NCBI GenBank assembly: GCA_025655555.1
Contig: JAHXIQ010000002.1
Coordinates: 434,001 to 498,000 of the forward strand
DNA: 64,000 bases
Direction of reading: 5' to 3'
Source of the DNA: Candidatus Thiodiazotropha sp. (ex Myrtea sp. 'scaly one' KF741663)
Lineage (GTDB): Bacteria > Pseudomonadota > Gammaproteobacteria > Chromatiales > Chromatiaceae
This document shows positions 61,643 through 64,000 of the stretch, one piece after another. Position numbers and translations under genes: made by a program. The notes under the pieces were generated by a model, which was given only the letters and a program-made list of their open reading frames with translations, was not told the origin of the DNA and ran no database searches. The first letter of the stretch is position 1. Each line of letters begins with the position of its first letter.

Positions 61643-62194
61643 TTATCGTTCGCTGCCAATGAAGGGGGTGTCTACCAGGCGATTGTCGCGCATGGCCCTG
61701 AATACAGCATCGGGTGGGTTGGCCTTGCCGGTAAGCATGTTGCAGATCAGGTCCTCATAGAGAACGGTTTTATAGTCATTGCCACCCTTGGGTAAAACTT
61801 GCCATTCAGCGCCCGGCATAGGTGTCAGGCCTTTGTCATTACCATAGGCGTAGACCTTGTGTTCCCGCAGGCCACAGCGGAAACCCTCATAACTGCTGTT
61901 CACCGCGCCTCGGTTGGAGCGGATGATAACAATAAAGCGGGTGACCCTATCCTCGCCCGTCTTGAGGGAGTCTCGCTCAATGAAAAATTGGAAGCGGTCG
62001 GTGGGATCCTGGACGTTGAACTCCTGCAGATTGTCCGCTCGAAAATGGCTGGGGATTTCGATAGTCTCCTCTTTCCAGGTTTCTGTCGGCTCCTGATAAT
62101 CGTTTCTCTCCTTTTTATCCAAGGGGTCATAAGCCATGAGGTTTGTGCTCAATAAAAGACAAACGAGCATTTGGAATATCGGTTTCATCAGCAT
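61643..62194 (-). CDS. CNP1-like family secreted protein
   Basis: 'ETWKEETIEIPSHFRADNLQEFNV...YKTVLYEDLICNML'. Confidence 0.78.
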   Translation of the reverse strand: MLMKPIFQMLVCLLLSTNLMAYDPLDKKERNDYQEPTETWKEETIEIPSHFRADNLQEFNVQDPTDRFQFFIERDSLKTGEDRVTRFIVIIRSNRGAVNSSYEGFRCGLREHKVYAYGNDKGLTPMPGAEWQVLPKGGNDYKTVLYEDLICNMLTGKANPPDAVFRAMRDNRLVDTPFIGSER

Positions 62195-62311
62195 TCTGGA
62201 TCCTGCAATAGTTTAAATAGGGGTAGTTTCGCATTCAGATGCGATAGGTAAAAGGGTCTGATACCTTATGCTTGAGCGGGGAATGTCTGAGGTAGTGCCT
62301 TCTGGTGCCGT

Positions 62312-63262
62312 TTATATAAATCTTGCGGTCAGCAACCAGACCACAATCGATCCGAGGGCAAAAAACCCCAGTAGCGTACCAATGGCGAAACGCCGAAAAC
62401 GCCGGACGATATCAAACTCCTCCTTGGTTGAAATCAGTAGCGGGCGCCGGTTTGAATCTGTACCGCTTAAGGTATGAGTCGGTTGCTGATCCTCCTGCAT
62501 CTGTTCGCGGACCACCTCGTGAGTGGCTGATCGCCTGACGCTCTCCCACTCATCGAGATCGATCTGGCCATCTCTGTTACGGTCGAATCGTTCCAGCAGT
62601 GTAGCGTGGTCGGCTTTCCACTGGTGTAGTCTGCCCTTGATCATCTCCTCACGCATGGCTTGACGGTCGATCTCACCGATGGATTTGAAGAGCCCGATGG
62701 CATAGAGGGGGTCTCCCGGCATGATGGTCTCTTCGGTATAACGGTAGTCGCCACCAAAGGTGTTGTGAACCGAGATATTGATGCCCATCATACGGTACTG
62801 ACTCTGGCTTGTGCCCACACCTCGATCCGGTCCGGCGCTGGGTGTGGCATTGGGCCCGTACCAGATGTTCTTTTCGCTGGGGGAGACCTGAGCACCCTCG
62901 GGGTCGATGATGCATTCACCGGTCTCATCCTGCAGGAGGAACAGGCTGTCGCTCATGCCGGTTCGCTGGGTACGCCAGCCCTTGTCGTTTTTTTGTTCGA
63001 CCTTATAGCGCCACCAGCAGCAGGGTGTGCTGCTGAGTGGTGCCAGGATCGGCTCCCCTTTCATGATGGCGGCTTCACCGATCAACTCAACATAGCCTTG
63101 ATGGGCAGATCTGATGCGCGACGTAGGGGTATCTTCAATCAGTCTCGCGCGATGCAGGTTTCGAAACGAAAAATAGAGTGATAGTAGCGCTGCCATTGCC
63201 AGCAGCACGGTCCAGAACCAGAAGGCGCTGTCGCCCATCTGTGTGATCTCTCTAACCATCAT
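62312..63262 (-). CDS. GIDE-domain (E3 ubiquitin ligase-like) membrane protein with EF-hand
   Basis: 'SRIRSAHQGYVELIGEAAIMKGEPILAPLSSTPCCWWRYKVEQK...YTEETIMPGDPLYAIGLF'; EF loop 'DRNRDGQIDLDEWE'; TM at both ends. Confidence 0.85.
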   Translation of the reverse strand: MMVREITQMGDSAFWFWTVLLAMAALLSLYFSFRNLHRARLIEDTPTSRIRSAHQGYVELIGEAAIMKGEPILAPLSSTPCCWWRYKVEQKNDKGWRTQRTGMSDSLFLLQDETGECIIDPEGAQVSPSEKNIWYGPNATPSAGPDRGVGTSQSQYRMMGINISVHNTFGGDYRYTEETIMPGDPLYAIGLFKSIGEIDRQAMREEMIKGRLHQWKADHATLLERFDRNRDGQIDLDEWESVRRSATHEVVREQMQEDQQPTHTLSGTDSNRRPLLISTKEEFDIVRRFRRFAIGTLLGFFALGSIVVWLLTARFI

Positions 63263-63280
63263 GAGAGGATTGAATGCGGC

Positions 63281-63853
63281 TTAGTTGAAGAGTTGGCCCA
63301 TGTCGACGTCGGTCAATTCAGCCTCATCGAACTCCAGTAAATCAGCAGGTTTGAAGCCTAAGCGCTGCGCAATAAGGATATCCGGGAACTGTTCGATACG
63401 GACATTATTGATATTCGCGGACTCGTTATAGAACTCCCGTCGATCAGCGATGCTGTTCTCCAGACCGGTGATGCGGGACTGCAAGTGCAGGAAAGTCTCG
63501 TTGGCTTTCAGATCGGGGTAGTTTTCGGCTACGGCAAAAAGATTGCCCAGGCCGAGACGCAGCTGACTCTCGGCAGCGCCTACGGCGCCAACATCACCCT
63601 GCCGTACAGCATTGTTCACAGCGGCGCGGGCCTGCATGACCTTCTCCAGGGTCTCCTGCTCGAATTTCATATACTGTTTGCAGGTCTCCACCAGCTTTGG
63701 CAGTTCGTCATGCCGCTGTTTGAGCAGCACATCGATATTGGCCCAGGCTTTGGTCACATCGTGTTTCAGACGCACCAGATTGTTGTAAATCAGCACGCCA
63801 TAGATCAGGATAGCGACAACGGTCCCGATCAGGACGAACAGTAAAATCTCCAT
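63281..63853 (-). CDS. lemA: LemA family protein
   Basis: 'YNNLVRLKHDVTKAWANIDVLLKQRHDELPKLVETCKQYMKFEQETL'. Confidence 0.95.
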   Translation of the reverse strand: MEILLFVLIGTVVAILIYGVLIYNNLVRLKHDVTKAWANIDVLLKQRHDELPKLVETCKQYMKFEQETLEKVMQARAAVNNAVRQGDVGAVGAAESQLRLGLGNLFAVAENYPDLKANETFLHLQSRITGLENSIADRREFYNESANINNVRIEQFPDILIAQRLGFKPADLLEFDEAELTDVDMGQLFN

Positions 63854-63875
63854 CAGCTACATACCTCCAGTTGCC

Positions 63876-64000
63876 ATGTCCAATATACGCCGCTTCGAAA
63901 CCCATACCCCCGCCATTGCCCAGGATGCCTGGATCGACGAAACGGCCGTCGTCGTCGGCGACGTCAGTATCGCATCTCAGGCCTCTATCTGGCCAATGTG
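63876..64000 (+). CDS. gamma-carbonic anhydrase family protein (N-terminal fragment, cut by window end)
   Basis: Own translation MSNIRRFETHTPAIAQDAWIDETAVVVGDVSIASQASIWPM; left-handed beta-helix hexapeptide pattern. Confidence 0.8.
   Translation, partial: MSNIRRFETHTPAIAQDAWIDETAVVVGDVSIASQASIWPM

Overview
This 64 kb window looks like a gene-dense chromosomal segment of a gammaproteobacterium. The DsrC-like protein, the K+-independent H+-PPase, PPi-PFK, and gene-order blocks such as ybeL/leuS/lptE/holA and proA/nadD/rsfS suggest a sulfur-oxidising, Chromatiales-like lineage, but this is inference. I saw no rRNA, tRNA, CRISPR array, IS element or prophage. Most of the window is core metabolism and housekeeping: glnK-amtB, polA, engB, moaC, ppa, hppA, pfp, leuS, lptE, holA, proA, nadD, rsfS, Pi transporters, metH, msrA, prlC and lemA. 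Accessory or poorly described content worth a second look: (1) an unannotated sRNA candidate between polA and engB (about 7575-7693), with a sigma-E/AlgU-like promoter, C/U-rich loop and very strong terminator, syntenic with Spot 42/ErsA; (2) an adenylate-kinase-like protein with altered catalytic residues fused to a histone H1-like Lys-rich tail of about 270 aa; (3) a large lipoprotein resembling a MACPF/CDC-type pore former; (4) a c-type-heme sensor kinase beside two unusual response regulators, one with a D-to-E receiver and HDOD domain, the other with a degenerate HD-GYP; (5) a DsrC paralogue lacking the C-terminal redox Cys; (6) a LemA / GIDE+EF-hand pair; (7) a MITE-like hairpin between lptE and holA; (8) orphan sorting-system components (PrsT-like TPR protein, GlyGly-CTERM-like tail). 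All family assignments come from reading translations; no searches were run.
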